DNA from: Pseudomonas nicosulfuronedens
GTDB lineage: Bacteria > Pseudomonadota > Gammaproteobacteria > Pseudomonadales > Pseudomonadaceae
Direction: 5' to 3'
Length of the DNA: 64,000 bases
Assembly (NCBI RefSeq): GCF_005877905.1
Contig: NZ_SWDV01000001.1
Coordinates: 1-64,000 of the forward strand
The position numbers and the translations under genes are program-made. Below, piece after piece: positions 63,960 to 64,000 of the stretch. A model generated the notes under the pieces. The model ran no database searches, was not told the DNA's origin, and saw only the letters and a list, made by a program, of their open reading frames with translations. Every line of letters starts with the position of its first letter. The stretch's first letter is position 1.

Positions 63960-64000
63960 TGCACCCACGGCGGCAGGCTGCCAGCTCCCGAAGACGGCAG

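Overview
The window is a GC-rich (about two-thirds G+C by eye) chromosomal segment of a Pseudomonas, from the branch around P. aeruginosa. The gene order pyrR-pyrB-pyrC', CBS/CGL, pilU-pilT, yggS-proC-yggT-yggU, metX-metW, rdgB, hemW, trmB, thiG-thiS, mtgA, rpoH, ftsX-ftsE-ftsY, M16 peptidases-rsmD, lao cluster, coaD, fdx, ggt, mutM, cysQ-nudE, thyA follows, from memory, the P. aeruginosa PAO1 block PA0403 down to about PA0342. Species-specific insertions, the REP repeats and a different left neighbour of pyrR suggest it is not P. aeruginosa itself. No tRNA, rRNA, CRISPR array, insertion sequence or prophage was recognised.

Region by region. 1-0.46 kb: 3' end of a PP2C-like phosphatase gene of lower GC. 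0.66-3.5 kb: pyrimidine operon pyrRBC', where the dihydroorotase-like subunit has lost its metal-binding histidines. 3.76-6.3 kb: reverse transsulfuration pair (CGL/CBS). 6.5-9.3 kb: TM2 membrane protein and the twitching motility ATPases PilU and PilT. 9.4-14.2 kb: yggS, proC, yggT, yggU and a bacterial dynamin-like GTPase. 14.2-16.0 kb: metX-metW. 16.0-21.0 kb: rdgB and hemW, with an extra gene between them, and small envelope proteins. 21.2-25.8 kb (mostly minus strand): trmB, thiG, thiS, mtgA, rpoH. 26.0-29.1 kb: ftsYEX. 29.3-36.3 kb: M16 peptidase pair, rsmD, a SUKH-like protein, Sel1 protein, lipoprotein, hydrolase and acetyltransferase. 36.4-41.0 kb: TetR regulator divergent from the laoC-laoB-laoA long-chain alcohol oxidation operon, with a 16-bp palindrome inside the operon's predicted promoter. 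41.3-50.6 kb: coaD, ferredoxin, ggt, phosphate transporter-like protein, mutM, cysQ-nudE, a nucleotidase and a BON-LysM protein. 50.7-54.9 kb: LysR regulator, fdhD and an FdhF/YdeP molybdoenzyme. 55.3-56.4 kb: two tandem paralogous glycine-zipper proteins with charged or His-rich tails. 56.4-60.3 kb: small genes, a thioesterase/iron alcohol dehydrogenase pair and thyA. 60.6-64 kb: a three-subunit Tat/GMC-flavoprotein/triheme-cytochrome dehydrogenase.

Most of the window is housekeeping. The less described parts are the dynamin-like GTPase with a 10-bp inverted repeat at its promoter, the glycine-zipper pair behind an AT-rich leader, the extra gene between rdgB and hemW, and the two GMC flavoprotein modules, which share a Cys-X5-Cys-X3-Cys triad typical of [3Fe-4S] dehydrogenases. 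Five copies of one REP-type inverted repeat lie between genes, together with several repeats of other types.
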